Origin: Aeromicrobium sp. 9AM
GTDB taxonomy: Bacteria; Actinomycetota; Actinomycetes; Propionibacteriales; Nocardioidaceae
Direction: 5' to 3'
Assembly: GCF_902506105.1 (NCBI RefSeq)
Contig: NZ_LR733304.1
Coordinates: 868,001 to 932,000, forward strand
Length of the DNA stretch: 64,000 bases
In this document: piece after piece, positions 31,240 to 40,300 of the stretch
Layout of the letters: each line of letters begins with the position of its first letter
How positions within the stretch are numbered: position 1 is the first letter of the stretch
Notes under the pieces: model-generated
Database searches by the model: none
Told to the model about the DNA's origin: nothing
Seen by the model: the letters and a program-made list of their open reading frames with translations, nothing else
Position numbers and translations under genes: made by a program

Positions 31240-32811
31240 TCACACGGCGATCCTCCGGGTGAGCCCGAGGTCGTCGAGGAACCTCTCGTCGTGGCTGACC
31301 ACGATGAACGCGCCACGGTACGACTCCAGCGCCTCGACCAGGTGGCGGATGCTCGGCAGATCGAGGTTGTTGGTCGGCTCGTCGAGCAGCAGGAGCTGCG
31401 GTGCGGGCTCGGCCAGCAGGAGGCACGCCAGCGTTGCGCGCAGGCGCTCGCCGCCCGACAGCGTCGATGCCGGTTGGTCGGCCGCCCGCCCGCGGATCAG
31501 GAAGCGCGCGAGCTGGGCCCGCCGGTCGTTCTCGGTCGTCGCCGGAGCGATCCGGGCGACGTTCTCGGCGACCGTGAGGGCTCCGTCGAGCAGGTCCATG
31601 CGCTGCGGCAGGAGGCGGATCGGCACGTGCGTGCGTACCGTGCCGGCCGCCGGCTCCAGCTCACCGGTGACGGTGCGCAGCAGCGACGTCTTGCCCGATC
31701 CGTTCCGTCCCGTGAACCCGACCCGCTCCGGCCCGCGGAGCTCGAGGTCGAGCTGCAGGTCGCCGTACGCCGGACGTACGCCGTCCAGCGTCAGGACGTT
31801 CCTCCCGCTGGGCACGACCGTGTTGGGCAGGTCGACGCGGATCTCGCGATCGTCGTGGACGAGCTCCTCGGCCTCGGCCAGCCGTGCGGTGGCGTCCTCG
31901 ATCCGGTCCTCGTGGATGCCGCGAAGCTTGCCGGCAGACACCTGTGCCCGGCGCTTGTAGTTGCCCATCGCGATCTTGGGCATCCGCTTCTCGGCCCACG
32001 CCTTCTCGCCCTGCTTGCGCCGGGTCGTCAGCACGGACTCCGCCTCGATGCGGTCGCGCTTCTGGGCGCGCAGGTCCGACTCGGCGACCCGCACCATCCG
32101 CTCGGCCGCCTCCTGCTCGACCGCGACCGCGGCCTCGTAGTCGTCGAACCCGCCGCCGTACCAGCGCACGCCGCCGGCCCGGAGCGAGCCGATGTCGTCC
32201 ATCGCGTTGAGCAGCTCGCGGTCGTGGCTGACCACGAGCAACGTGCCCTTCCAGGCGGCGACGATGTCGATCAGCCGCTCGCGCGCGTCGGCGTCGAGGT
32301 TGTTGGTCGGCTCGTCGAGCAGCAGGATCGACGGTCGCGTCAGCAGCCTCGCGACCAGTGACAGCAGGACGAGCTCGCCACCCGACACCGAGGCGACCGG
32401 GCGGTCGAGGCCGAGGTGGCCCAGGCCGAGCCGGGCGAGCTCGGCTTCCGTACGCTCGGCGATGTCCCAGCCGTCGCCGATGACGTCGAAGTCGTCGATC
32501 GCGGTCGAGCCGCCCTCGACACGTTCGAGCGCCGTGAGGATGGCGGCAATGCCGAGCACCTCCGCGACGGTCTGCGTCGGGTCGGCACCCGGGTCCTGCG
32601 GAAGGTAGGCGACCGCGCCGTCGACGCCGATCGAGCCACGTTGAGGCGTGAGCTCGCCGGCGATCAGCCGCAGCAGCGTCGACTTGCCCGAGCCGTTGAG
32701 GCCGATGAGGCCGTGCCGGCCGGGGCCGATGCCGAGATCGAGGCCGTCAAGGACGACGGAACCGTCAGGCCAGGCGAAAGAGAGGTCGTTGACAGAAAGT
32801 GATGCACGCAT
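31240..32811 (-). CDS. ABC-F family ATPase
   Basis: 523 residues with two ATPase cassettes and no membrane segment. Cassette 1: Walker A GLNGSGKST, signature SVSGGELVL, Walker B ILLLDEPTNNLD. Cassette 2: Walker A GRNGSGKTS, signature TLSGGERLR, Walker B LLLLDEPTNNLD. A charged linker of about 90 residues lies between (MVRVAESDLRAQKRD ...), the position of the interdomain arm that contacts the ribosomal P-site tRNA. Members either protect ribosomes from antibiotics or act as translation factors. The target antibiotic, if any, is not evident. An upstream peptide-type attenuator was looked for but not found with confidence. Confidence 0.9.
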   Translation of the reverse strand: MRASLSVNDLSFAWPDGSVVLDGLDLGIGPGRHGLIGLNGSGKSTLLRLIAGELTPQRGSIGVDGAVAYLPQDPGADPTQTVAEVLGIAAILTALERVEGGSTAIDDFDVIGDGWDIAERTEAELARLGLGHLGLDRPVASVSGGELVLLSLVARLLTRPSILLLDEPTNNLDADARERLIDIVAAWKGTLLVVSHDRELLNAMDDIGSLRAGGVRWYGGGFDDYEAAVAVEQEAAERMVRVAESDLRAQKRDRIEAESVLTTRRKQGEKAWAEKRMPKIAMGNYKRRAQVSAGKLRGIHEDRIEDATARLAEAEELVHDDREIRVDLPNTVVPSGRNVLTLDGVRPAYGDLQLDLELRGPERVGFTGRNGSGKTSLLRTVTGELEPAAGTVRTHVPIRLLPQRMDLLDGALTVAENVARIAPATTENDRRAQLARFLIRGRAADQPASTLSGGERLRATLACLLLAEPAPQLLLLDEPTNNLDLPSIRHLVEALESYRGAFIVVSHDERFLDDLGLTRRIAV

Positions 32812-32941
32812 GTGCGCTCCATGAGGTCGATGGGTGCGCAGGCCGCTGTGGGCTGCTGCGCGGGATCTGACCTCAGAGCTTCAACGGACCGGCTACCTGT
32901 TCCTCAGGGAATGCGAACGCTGCCCATCATACGATCTCAAC

Positions 32942-33208
32942 GTGCGCGAAATCTACTTCGACTCCGACGACGACTCGGAGGAGCTGGTCAAGGCCCTCGA
33001 GGGCGAGGGCTACACGACCTCGCTGAGGCGCGAGGCGTTCGCCGGCGAGGAGGACTGGGAGGACCGTGCGTGGGTGCTCGTGGTCGAGCCGTTCGACGAA
33101 CGGGTCGTGGAGATGGTCGACGTGTACGGCGGCTGGCTGCCCGGCGACGACCGCGTCCCGGACGACCCGCCGCCTCTGCCGGACGTACCGAAGCGCCTCA
33201 AGGACTGA
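32942..33208 (+). CDS. RraB-like small protein (ribonuclease E inhibitor family)
   Basis: 88 residues from GTG 32942 (product VREIYFDSDDDSEEL). The pattern is a ferredoxin-like alpha/beta sandwich seen in RraB proteins: a first strand, helix SEELVKALEGEGYTTSLRREAF, strand AWVLVVEPFDERVVEMVDVYGGWLPGDDR with the YxGW-type ending. RraB binds and restrains RNase E in enterobacteria; related small proteins in actinobacteria are untested. An ATG-initiated version would extend to 32834, but its extra residues are not conserved in style. Resemblance is moderate. Confidence 0.5.
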   Translation: MREIYFDSDDDSEELVKALEGEGYTTSLRREAFAGEEDWEDRAWVLVVEPFDERVVEMVDVYGGWLPGDDRVPDDPPPLPDVPKRLKD

Positions 33209-33211
33209 CAG

Positions 33212-33279
33212 CCCGCTGGGAGTGACGTTTGCGTCGGGGCGCCACGGCGATTCGCGACCCAAACATCACTCCCAGCGGG
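33212..33279. repeat. Dispersed palindrome, family A, between convergent genes
   Basis: A 19-base arm at 33212-33230 (CCCGCTGGGAGTGACGTTT) pairs with 33261-33279 with one G-T type mismatch around a 30-base loop. The same arm sequence recurs at 42797-42869. It fills nearly the entire gap between the RraB-like stop (33208) and the S9 peptidase stop (33283), so a bidirectional terminator role is likely. Confidence 0.7.
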
Positions 33280-33282
33280 GAT

Positions 33283-35361
33283 CTAGCCGAGGTGGTCCTT
33301 GAGGAACTGCACCTGCAGCAGCTTGAGGTTCTCGGCCACGACCTCCTGCGGCGTCATGTGCGTGACGCCCGACAGCGGCAGCACGGTGTGCGGCCGGCCG
33401 GCGGCGAGCAGCGCGGATGACAGCTGGAGCGTGTGGGCCGCGACGACGTTGTCGTCGGCGAGGCCGTGCATGATCATGAGCGGCCGCTCGAGGCCCGGCG
33501 CCAGGTGCAGCAGGGAGTTGCGGTCGTAGACCTCCGGCTCGGTGCGGGGGTCGCCGAGATAGCGCTCGGTGTAGCACGTGTCGTAGAGCCGCCACTCGGT
33601 CACGGGCGCGCCGGCGACGGCGGCATGGAACACGTCCGGCCGCCTGAGCACCGCGAGCGCCGAGAGGTAGCCGCCGTACGACCAGCCGGTGATGCCGACG
33701 CGGGTCGTGTCGACATCGTCGGGGTACGCCTTGGCGACCGCCTCGAGCGCGGCGACCTGGTCGTCGAGCGTGATGGTGGCGAACTCGTGCAGCACCGAAC
33801 GCTCCCACGCGTGGCCCCGTCCGGGAGTGCCGCGGCCGTCCGCGACGATGACGCAAAAGCCCTGGTCGGCGAGCCACTGCGGCTCGAGGAACGCACGCGC
33901 CGACGCCATGACGCGCTGGGCGTGCGGGCCTCCGTACGGGTCCATCAGCACCGGGAGGCGGCGCGAGCCCGGCTCGTGGTCGGAGGGAAACAGGATCGCC
34001 GTACGCAGCTGGTGCTCGCCTGCAGCGACCAGCGTGACGACGGGCTCGTGCGGAGCCGGCTCGGCGAGCACCCGGATCGGGGCCGGCTCAGAGTCCTCCT
34101 GGTGCACGACGACCGTCGTGCCGACCGCCTCGAGGCCGGAGCGCACGATGACCGTGGTGGGTCCGCCGACCACGGCGCCGTGCACGGCGGCGCCGTCGGT
34201 GACCTCGGTGATCGTGCCGTCGAAGCCGAAGCGCACGATGTGCACCTCGGTCGGCTCCTGCGAGGCGGCGGCCACGACACAGTCCTCGAAGACGTCGATC
34301 AAGCCGCGGACCTGCCAGCCGTCGGCGGACACGGCCAGGCCGTCACGGAGCACGCGCCGCCAGCCATCGGCATCCTCGACGGTGATGAGCGAGCCGCCGG
34401 GTGCGAACCTCGGCGCGGACGACAGCTCGACCCAGGCCGGGTCGCTCAGCTCGCGCCGGACGCTGGTCTGCCCGGTGGTGACGTCGACCGAGAGGATCTG
34501 GGACGACTTCTGGTCGCGGCTCAGGACCTGGATCACCGGGGCGCCGTGCGCGTTCCAGGACACGCGGCCGAGGTACTCGTACGTCGTGCGGTCCCACTCG
34601 ACCTGCCTGCGGTTGCCGTCGAGGTCGACGTGCCACAGGGTGACGTCGGCGTTGGGCGTACCGGCGGCGGGATAGCGCTGGGCGACGGGCTCGCGCTCGG
34701 GGTGCTCCGGGTCGGCGATGTGCCAGGTCTGGACCGGTGCCTCGTCGTAGCGCTCGACCAGCAGGGACTGCCCGTCGGGCGCCCACCAGAAGCCGCGGAA
34801 ACGTTCCATCTCCTCCGCCGCGATGAACTCGGCCTGGCCCCACACCTCGGTGGCCGTGTCGGGCTCGACGAGCGCGCGCTCATCGCGGCCGCCGACGTCG
34901 ATGACGCGGAGCGCGCCGCCTGAGGCGTACGCGATGAGGCGTCCCGTGGGGTCGAGGTGCGGGTCGATGACGGCGCCGACGCTCGGTAGTGAGTGCACCG
35001 CCTTGGCGCCGAGGTGGACGGCCCAGAGCTGGCCGGAGAGCGCGAAGCAGGCCCAGCGTCCGGTCTCGTCGACGTCGTACGCGACCACCCCCGCAGCCGA
35101 CTCACGGCTGCGCTCGCGGCGGGAACGCTCCTCGGCGGACAGCTGTTCGCCCTCGGCACCCAGCAGCTCGACGGGATCGACGAGGACGGACTCGGTGCCG
35201 GTCTCGACGTCGTACTCCCAGAGCTCGCCGGTCCGCGTCACGCCGTCGGGCGTACGGATGAAGCGCACCGTGCGTCCGTCGGGCGACACCGTGATGTTGC
35301 GGGGAATGCCGAGGGTGAAGCGCAGCGTGCGGGCGGCGAGACGCGGATAGGAGACGGTCAT
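33283..35361 (-). CDS. S9 family prolyl-oligopeptidase-like (DPP-IV type) serine peptidase
   Basis: 692 residues from ATG 35361 (MTVSYPRLAARTL). N-terminal beta-propeller of DPP-IV type (VWGQAEFIAAEEMERFRGFWWAPDGQSL, whose double-Glu stretch matches the substrate N-terminus-binding helix of DPP-IV enzymes), then an alpha/beta-hydrolase domain with the nucleophile Ser561 in GWSYGGY and the Asp and His in HGLADDN and GVTHMTP. It would remove N-terminal dipeptides from peptides with Pro or Ala second. No signal peptide is visible, so a cytoplasmic role in peptide turnover is likely. Divergent from mshB, 68 bases away. Confidence 0.9.
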   Translation of the reverse strand: MTVSYPRLAARTLRFTLGIPRNITVSPDGRTVRFIRTPDGVTRTGELWEYDVETGTESVLVDPVELLGAEGEQLSAEERSRRERSRESAAGVVAYDVDETGRWACFALSGQLWAVHLGAKAVHSLPSVGAVIDPHLDPTGRLIAYASGGALRVIDVGGRDERALVEPDTATEVWGQAEFIAAEEMERFRGFWWAPDGQSLLVERYDEAPVQTWHIADPEHPEREPVAQRYPAAGTPNADVTLWHVDLDGNRRQVEWDRTTYEYLGRVSWNAHGAPVIQVLSRDQKSSQILSVDVTTGQTSVRRELSDPAWVELSSAPRFAPGGSLITVEDADGWRRVLRDGLAVSADGWQVRGLIDVFEDCVVAAASQEPTEVHIVRFGFDGTITEVTDGAAVHGAVVGGPTTVIVRSGLEAVGTTVVVHQEDSEPAPIRVLAEPAPHEPVVTLVAAGEHQLRTAILFPSDHEPGSRRLPVLMDPYGGPHAQRVMASARAFLEPQWLADQGFCVIVADGRGTPGRGHAWERSVLHEFATITLDDQVAALEAVAKAYPDDVDTTRVGITGWSYGGYLSALAVLRRPDVFHAAVAGAPVTEWRLYDTCYTERYLGDPRTEPEVYDRNSLLHLAPGLERPLMIMHGLADDNVVAAHTLQLSSALLAAGRPHTVLPLSGVTHMTPQEVVAENLKLLQVQFLKDHLG

Positions 35362-35417
35362 GCCCCGATCCAATCACGGCCAGTGGCGCACGTCGGCTTC
35401 ACGTCAGTGGTGGTCAG

Positions 35418-35423
35418 TAGCCT
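35418..35423 (+). promoter_or_regulatory. Predicted -10 element (TAGCCT), leaderless mshB start
   Basis: TAGCCT ends six bases before the mshB ATG. The bases between, TTGGGG, are at most a weak ribosome site. The pattern matches other predicted leaderless starts in the window. Confidence 0.4.
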
Positions 35424-35429
35424 TGGGGC

Positions 35430-36335
35430 ATGACCTCGAACGACCGGCGGATCCTGCTCGTCCATGCCCATCCCGACGACGAGTCGATCGGCAACGGCGC
35501 GACGATGGCCAAGTACGCCGCCGAAGGAGTGCAGGTCACGCTCGTCACGTGCACGGCCGGCGAGGAGGGCGAGATCCTCACTCCCGAGATCGAGCACCTC
35601 GCTGCGGACCGTGAGGACGGGCTCGGCCCGCATCGCATCGAAGAGCTCGCGGCGGCGATGAAGGCGCTCGGCGTCACGGACCACCGGTTCCTCGGCGGCC
35701 CGGGCCACTTCCGCGACTCGGGCATGAAGTGGGCCGACGACGGCAGCGCGACCGTCGCCGACGAGACCCGCCCCGACACGTTCTGGCACGCCGACCTCAC
35801 CGTGGCGGCCGACCTGCTGGTCGAGATCATCCGCGAGACCCGGCCGCAGGTCCTGGTGACGTACGACCAGTTCGGCGGCTACGGCCACCCCGACCACATC
35901 CAGGCCCACCGGGTCGCGACCTACGCGGCGTCGCTCGCGGCCGTGCGCTCCTACAAGCCAGAGCTCGGTGCGGCGTGGGACATCGCCAAGATCTACTGGG
36001 GCGCGATGTCCAAGTCCCAGATGGCCGAGGGCATCCGCAAGCTCCGCGAGGCCGGCGACGAGACGAGCTTCGAGGGCTGGGACCCCGACAACCTGCCGTG
36101 GGGCGCGACCGACGACGAGCTCGACGCCAAGGTCGAGGCCGACGCCTGGGCCGAGGCCAAGATGGATGCGATGAAGGCGCACGCCTCGCAGATCGCCGTC
36201 GACGGACCGTTCTTCGCGCTGTCCAACAACGTCGGCTCGCAGGTGTGGGGCACCGAGTTCTACCGCCTCGCCAAGGGTCAGCGCGGCCCGGTCGGGCCTG
36301 ACGGTCTCGAGGAAGACCTGTTCGCCGGTCTCTGA
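35430..36335 (+). CDS. mshB: N-acetyl-1-D-myo-inosityl-2-amino-2-deoxy-glucoside deacetylase (mycothiol synthesis)
   Basis: 301 residues of the LmbE/PIG-L deacetylase family. Zinc-site motif VHAHPDDES near the N-terminus and [13 protein letters not shown] near residue 152 give the expected His-Asp-Asp/His ligands and general base; the length and the [12 protein letters not shown]-terminus match MshB rather than the related amidase Mca. The enzyme removes acetate from GlcNAc-Ins in mycothiol synthesis. The downstream small membrane gene (36337) keeps the order seen in other actinobacteria. A mycothiol-based redox buffer fits the TIGR03083 protein at 12029. Confidence 0.93.
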   Translation: MTSNDRRILLVHAHPDDESIGNGATMAKYAAEGVQVTLVTCTAGEEGEILTPEIEHLAADREDGLGPHRIEELAAAMKALGVTDHRFLGGPGHFRDSGMKWADDGSATVADETRPDTFWHADLTVAADLLVEIIRETRPQVLVTYDQFGGYGHPDHIQAHRVATYAASLAAVRSYKPELGAAWDIAKIYWGAMSKSQMAEGIRKLREAGDETSFEGWDPDNLPWGATDDELDAKVEADAWAEAKMDAMKAHASQIAVDGPFFALSNNVGSQVWGTEFYRLAKGQRGPVGPDGLEEDLFAGL

Positions 36336-36336
36336 G

Positions 36337-36672
36337 GTGAGGCGCGCAGCACTCGTCGTGCTCGGTGCGTACGTCGCCGTCCTCGGCGCGTTCGTGCACC
36401 GGCACGTGTGGCGGTCCCACGGGGTCGACTGGCCGTGGGGGCTCGTGCTGGCGATCGTCGCCACGTACGCCGTGGTGCTTGCCGCCGACCGGGTCGTACG
36501 TACCGGAGGTGCCTGGTTCGGGCTCGGCTGGGGGATCGTCCTGCTGGTCCAGCAGTTCTCGCCCGGCGGCAGCTATCTGGTCGCCTCGGACTGGCGTGGC
36601 TGGGCGTTCACGATCGGTTGCCTGGGGGCCATCGTGGTCGGGGTCGTCCGCACTCCTAGGCTGGAGCAATGA
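36337..36672 (+). CDS. Small multi-pass membrane protein (DUF6113-like)
   Basis: 111 residues from GTG 36337, directly after the mshB stop. Four hydrophobic segments are visible (AALVVLGAYVAVLGAFVH, GLVLAIVATYAVVLAADRV, WFGLGWGIVLLVQQF, WAFTIGCLGAIVVGVV). The position directly after mshB in actinobacteria and the SPGGSYLVASDWRGW loop match the DUF6113-type protein. Function unknown. Its end overlaps the flavin reductase start by four bases. Confidence 0.7.
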   Translation: MRRAALVVLGAYVAVLGAFVHRHVWRSHGVDWPWGLVLAIVATYAVVLAADRVVRTGGAWFGLGWGIVLLVQQFSPGGSYLVASDWRGWAFTIGCLGAIVVGVVRTPRLEQ

Positions 36673-37202
36673 CCGCGACGGTGGACCAACCCGCGTTTCG
36701 CGGTGCGCTTGCACGATTTGCCAGCGGAGTCACGGTCGTCTCGACGGTTCAGAACGGCGTCGACCATGCCATGACGGCGAGCGCGTTCACGTCGGTGTCG
36801 CTCGACCCGCCGCTGGTCCTGGTGTGCTCGCACAAGTCGAGCCGCTTCCACGAAGCCGTCCTCGAGACCGGGTTCTGGGCGGTCTCGATCCTCGCGGAGG
36901 AGGGCATCGCTGCCTCGGCCTGGTTCGCGCACCGCGGCCGGCCGCTGGAGGACCAGATGCAGGGCATCGCGTTCCACCGCGGCGCGTCCGGGGCGGCGCT
37001 CCTCGACGAGTCGCTGGCTTGGCTGGAGTGCACGACGGTTTCCGTCACGGACGGTGGTGACCATACGATCTTGGTCGGCGCGGTGTCCGGGGCGGCGGTC
37101 AACGACAGCATCGACGACCCGCTGCTCTACTACCGTTCGCACTACGGCACGATCGTGCGTCTGCCTGACTCGGAGAAGACCGTCTACGGGAGCACCTCAT
37201 GA
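36669..37202 (+). CDS. Flavin reductase-like domain protein
   Basis: 177 residues. FMN-binding split-barrel fold: RFASGVTVVSTVQNGVDHAMTASAFTSVSLDPPLVLVCSHKSSRFHEAV, the flavin-binding core of HpaC/DIM6-type reductases, with FWAVSILAEEG and DDPLLYYRSHYGT at the end. These enzymes reduce FMN/FAD with NAD(P)H for two-component monooxygenases. The gene is coupled by overlaps at both sides (36669-36672 and 37199-37202). No monooxygenase partner is adjacent. Confidence 0.88.
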   Translation: MTATVDQPAFRGALARFASGVTVVSTVQNGVDHAMTASAFTSVSLDPPLVLVCSHKSSRFHEAVLETGFWAVSILAEEGIAASAWFAHRGRPLEDQMQGIAFHRGASGAALLDESLAWLECTTVSVTDGGDHTILVGAVSGAAVNDSIDDPLLYYRSHYGTIVRLPDSEKTVYGSTS

Positions 37203-39289
37203 CCGACAAGCCAGACGAGCACCTCACGCCCGACGACCTGCCGGAGCCCGCGGACGACACTCCGGTCGACGACGCGCCCGAGCCTGCTGTCGATGACACC
37301 TCGGAGCCGGACCTGGCCGACGAGGGCGATGGCGTCGTCGAGCCCGGCCTGGTGGTCGAGCACGACGAGGAGATCGAGCTCGACGCCGTGCCCGACGTCG
37401 AGCCGGCGTACGAGCTGCAGCCCGGCGAGGACACCGTGCTGCACGACGCGCCGCTCGCGTACGACGCTCCAGAGACTGACGAGGAGCTCGACGAGGTCGT
37501 GGCCGCTCCCGTCGACGACGCACCGGCTGCCGACGACGCCGGCGACGACAGCACCGACCTGCAACCGCCCGGATCGGGCGACGAGGGCGGGTCCGCCCAC
37601 TGGGGTCGACGGGTCCTGCTCGGGCTCGTCCTGGTCCTCGGTGTGCTCTACGTCGGCGGCTACTTCCTCACCGGTGCCCGTATGCCCGCCAACGCCACGA
37701 TCGGCGGAGTCGACGTCAGCGGCAAGTCGCCGTCCGCGGCCCGCGATGCCGTCGACAAGGCGCTGACGCCCAACGTCGACCGCGAGATCGTCCTCACGCA
37801 CGGCAAGACCGAGTTCCGCATCAAGCCCAAGGACGCCGGCCTGGCCTTCGACCTCGACCGTACGATCAGCGACGCCGGCGGCGAGCGCAGCTGGAAACCG
37901 GCCGACATGGCCGGCCTGTTCTTCGGCGACCACAAGACCGATCCGGCGCTCGATGTCGACGACGCCAAGCTGCAGAGCTCGATCGGCACGATCGGCGAGA
38001 CCGTCAATCGTGACGTCGTCGAGGCGCTGATCAGCTTTCCCAAGGGCAAGCCCAAGGCGCGTGAGCCCAAGGCCGGCCGGGTCATCGCCCGGGCGGACGC
38101 CGCCGACGCGATCCGCGGGGCGTACCTCGTCAGCAACAAGCCCGTCGTGGTGCCGACGGCGGTCGTCGAGCCCGCGGTGGACTCAGACGGTCTCGCCGAC
38201 GCGATGAAGACCATCGCCAAGCCGGCCGTCAGCGCACCCGTCACGATCCGCGTCGGCGACAAGAAGGTGTCGCTGCCTGTCACGGCGTACGCGCCGGCGC
38301 TTGTCGTCCGCGTCAAGGACGGCAAGCTGCAGCCCTATCTCGACCCCAAGAAGCTGGCCGGCCCGCTGACGGACTCGACGACCGGCATCGGCAAGAAGGC
38401 CGTCGACGCCACGGTCAAGATCGAGGACAACAAGCCGGTCATCAAGCCCGGCAAGGAGGGCGTCGGCCTGCAGCCCAAGGAGATGGCGGTCAAGCTGCTC
38501 CCTGCGCTGACCGAGTCGGGGTCCAAGCGCGCGGTCGTGGTCGAGGCCAAGCTCGTCGAACCTCTGTTCACGACCGCCGACGCCAAGGCGCTGAGGATCA
38601 AGCAGAAGATCAGCAGCTTCGAGACCCAGTTCCCGTACGCCGAGTACCGCAACACCAACCAGAGCCGCGCCGCCGAGCTGATCAACGGCACGATCCTCAA
38701 GCCCGGTGAGACGTTCAGCTTCAACTCCATCGTCGGTGAGCGCACGGCGGCCAACGGCTTCGTGACCGGCACCGTCATCAACGGCGGCGTCTTCCGCGAG
38801 GAGCTGGGTGGCGGGGTCTCACAGGTCGCCACGACGACCTACAACGCCGGGTTCTTCGGCGGCATGGACGACGTCGAGCACCACCCGCACGCGTTCTACA
38901 TCAACCGCTACCCGGTGGGCCGCGAGGCGACGGTCTACTACGGCAACCTCGACCTGCGCTTCAAGAACCCCACGAAGTACGGCGTCCTGATCCGCTCGTA
39001 CGTCGTCAAGAGCACCCCGTCGTCGGCCGGCATCATGCACGTCGAGCTGTGGAGCACCAAGGTGTGGGACATCAAGGCCGGCCAGTCGGCCAAGCGCAAC
39101 GGCCGCTCGCCCGGCAAGCAGTACGACGACACCGACCGTTGCGTGCCGCAGGACCCGATCCCGGGCTTCGACATCGACATCTACCGCTACTTCTACAAGG
39201 GCGGCAAGAAGGTCAAGACCGAGACCGACACGGCCAACTACCAGGCCGCCGACCACGTCATCTGCGGCAAGAAGCCGAAAACCGACTGA
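37199..39289 (+). CDS. VanW-family protein with peptidoglycan-binding-like domains
   Basis: 696 residues. The first 120 are an acidic, low-complexity cytoplasmic tail rich in Asp, Glu and Pro. A single membrane segment follows at about 138-160 (VLLGLVLVLGVLYVGGYFL), then two PG_binding_4-like modules with the ANATIGGVDVSGKSP opening, and a C-terminal VanW domain with ETFSFNSIVGERTAANGFV, GGGVSQVATTTYNAGFFGG and HPHAFYINRYPVGREATV. VanW domains occur in some vancomycin resistance clusters and in ordinary Gram-positive envelopes; the activity is unproven. Faces outwards and probably binds cell wall. Confidence 0.88.
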   Translation: MTDKPDEHLTPDDLPEPADDTPVDDAPEPAVDDTSEPDLADEGDGVVEPGLVVEHDEEIELDAVPDVEPAYELQPGEDTVLHDAPLAYDAPETDEELDEVVAAPVDDAPAADDAGDDSTDLQPPGSGDEGGSAHWGRRVLLGLVLVLGVLYVGGYFLTGARMPANATIGGVDVSGKSPSAARDAVDKALTPNVDREIVLTHGKTEFRIKPKDAGLAFDLDRTISDAGGERSWKPADMAGLFFGDHKTDPALDVDDAKLQSSIGTIGETVNRDVVEALISFPKGKPKAREPKAGRVIARADAADAIRGAYLVSNKPVVVPTAVVEPAVDSDGLADAMKTIAKPAVSAPVTIRVGDKKVSLPVTAYAPALVVRVKDGKLQPYLDPKKLAGPLTDSTTGIGKKAVDATVKIEDNKPVIKPGKEGVGLQPKEMAVKLLPALTESGSKRAVVVEAKLVEPLFTTADAKALRIKQKISSFETQFPYAEYRNTNQSRAAELINGTILKPGETFSFNSIVGERTAANGFVTGTVINGGVFREELGGGVSQVATTTYNAGFFGGMDDVEHHPHAFYINRYPVGREATVYYGNLDLRFKNPTKYGVLIRSYVVKSTPSSAGIMHVELWSTKVWDIKAGQSAKRNGRSPGKQYDDTDRCVPQDPIPGFDIDIYRYFYKGGKKVKTETDTANYQAADHVICGKKPKTD

Positions 39290-39409
39290 CGCTGACGGGT
39301 CACTTACTGACCACCGAGGGGTCAGTTGTCGGGCCACTCGATTGGCAAAAGTGACCCGTCAGCGGGCAACAAGTGACCCGTCAGCGGGCGAAAAGTGACC
39401 CGTCAGCGG
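39290..39409. repeat. Inverted plus triple direct repeat between convergent genes
   Basis: AAGTGACCCGTCAGCGG occurs three times in direct orientation at 39349, 39371 and 39393 with a 22-base period, and once inverted at 39290-39304. The inverted copy can pair with any of the direct copies, so alternative hairpins are possible. It fills the gap between the VanW stop and the stop of the dioxygenase-like gene and probably acts as a bidirectional terminator. Confidence 0.75.
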
Positions 39410-39413
39410 AGGC

Positions 39414-40259
39414 CTACACCGCGACGTTGAGCTTGAGGGTCATGCCGTCGTCGGGGGTCCCGGTCGCGTTCGCCATCTGCAACGAGTAGCCGTCGCTGAA
39501 GACCATGTCGGAGTCGAGCGGTGTCCGGGCAAAGTTCTGCACGCTCTGCTCGTACCCGGACGTTGCATAGACCCGCTTGCAGGTGTCCTCCGGCAGCGCG
39601 ATCTGTGAGGTGCGCAGCTTGCCGGTCGCCTTCTGTGCGTCGGCCGCGGTCCTGTAGACCTCGAAGTGGATGTGCGGCCAGCGGCCTTGGTAGGCGCCGG
39701 GGAAGATCGTCGTGAAGGTCAGCCTGCCGTCGGCGTCGGCTGCCTGCACGCCGCGCAGGTAGTTCTCGTCGGCGATCTCCGACTCGTACATCGAGTAGCG
39801 GCCCTCCCTGTCGCAGTGCCAGATGTAGACCGCCGCGCCCTCGTACGGTGTGACCTCGCTGCCGTTCATGTCGAAGATCGTCAGGTCGATCGTCGTCCTG
39901 ACCCCCTCGGCGGTCGTGCTGGTGCCGCCGAAGCTCGACCTGATGTCGCTGCGCACGACGCCGCTCTCGGTCAGCACGTTGGCCCCGTTCGAGCCGTCGG
40001 CCGGGAAGGGGCCGCCGGTCTCCTCCGGCACCTCGCCGTCGACTGTCGCGTTGGTCGTCGACGGCGAGCCCGACGTCGACGGAGTGCTGCTCGTCGCGGG
40101 CGTGCCGCCCGACGAGTCACTGCCGCTGCAGGCGGCCAGCGCGGCGGCGAGCCCGGCACCCGTCAACAGTCCCAGCGCCCGCCGGCGATTGAGCAGGGCC
40201 GGCAGGTCGTGGGACAGCCCGAGGTCGTGTTCGTGGGGCCCGTCGTGATCGTGAGTCAT
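39414..40259 (-). CDS. Intradiol-dioxygenase-like Tat/lipoprotein
   Basis: 281 residues from ATG 40259. The N-terminus has a His/Asp-rich stretch, then a Tat-like RRRALGLLTGAGLAAALAACSG with an LAAC lipobox, indicating export in folded form and lipid anchoring. A Ser/Thr linker follows, then an intradiol ring-cleavage dioxygenase fold: TIDLTIFDMNGSEVTPYEGAAVYIWHCDREGRYSMYE, FTTIFPGAYQGRWPHIHFEVY. The Tyr-Tyr-His-His iron set of this family is at least partly visible (WHCDREGRYS, PGAYQGRWPHIHFE). Exported members are found in actinobacteria with unknown substrates. Confidence 0.85.
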   Translation of the reverse strand: MTHDHDGPHEHDLGLSHDLPALLNRRRALGLLTGAGLAAALAACSGSDSSGGTPATSSTPSTSGSPSTTNATVDGEVPEETGGPFPADGSNGANVLTESGVVRSDIRSSFGGTSTTAEGVRTTIDLTIFDMNGSEVTPYEGAAVYIWHCDREGRYSMYESEIADENYLRGVQAADADGRLTFTTIFPGAYQGRWPHIHFEVYRTAADAQKATGKLRTSQIALPEDTCKRVYATSGYEQSVQNFARTPLDSDMVFSDGYSLQMANATGTPDDGMTLKLNVAV

Positions 40260-40300
40260 GCGTTCAGCGTACGAATGCTGAGTGGACGCAACCCGTGGCT

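Noticed and set aside
32812..32941. Antibiotic-responsive attenuator upstream of the ABC-F gene
   Set aside because: A short ATG frame and some dyads exist, but no convincing leader peptide with mutually exclusive hairpins was seen.
39349..39409. Repeat array as a possible mini-CRISPR
   Set aside because: Only three units with spacers of about five bases, no cas genes, and location between convergent stops; it fits a hairpin repeat.
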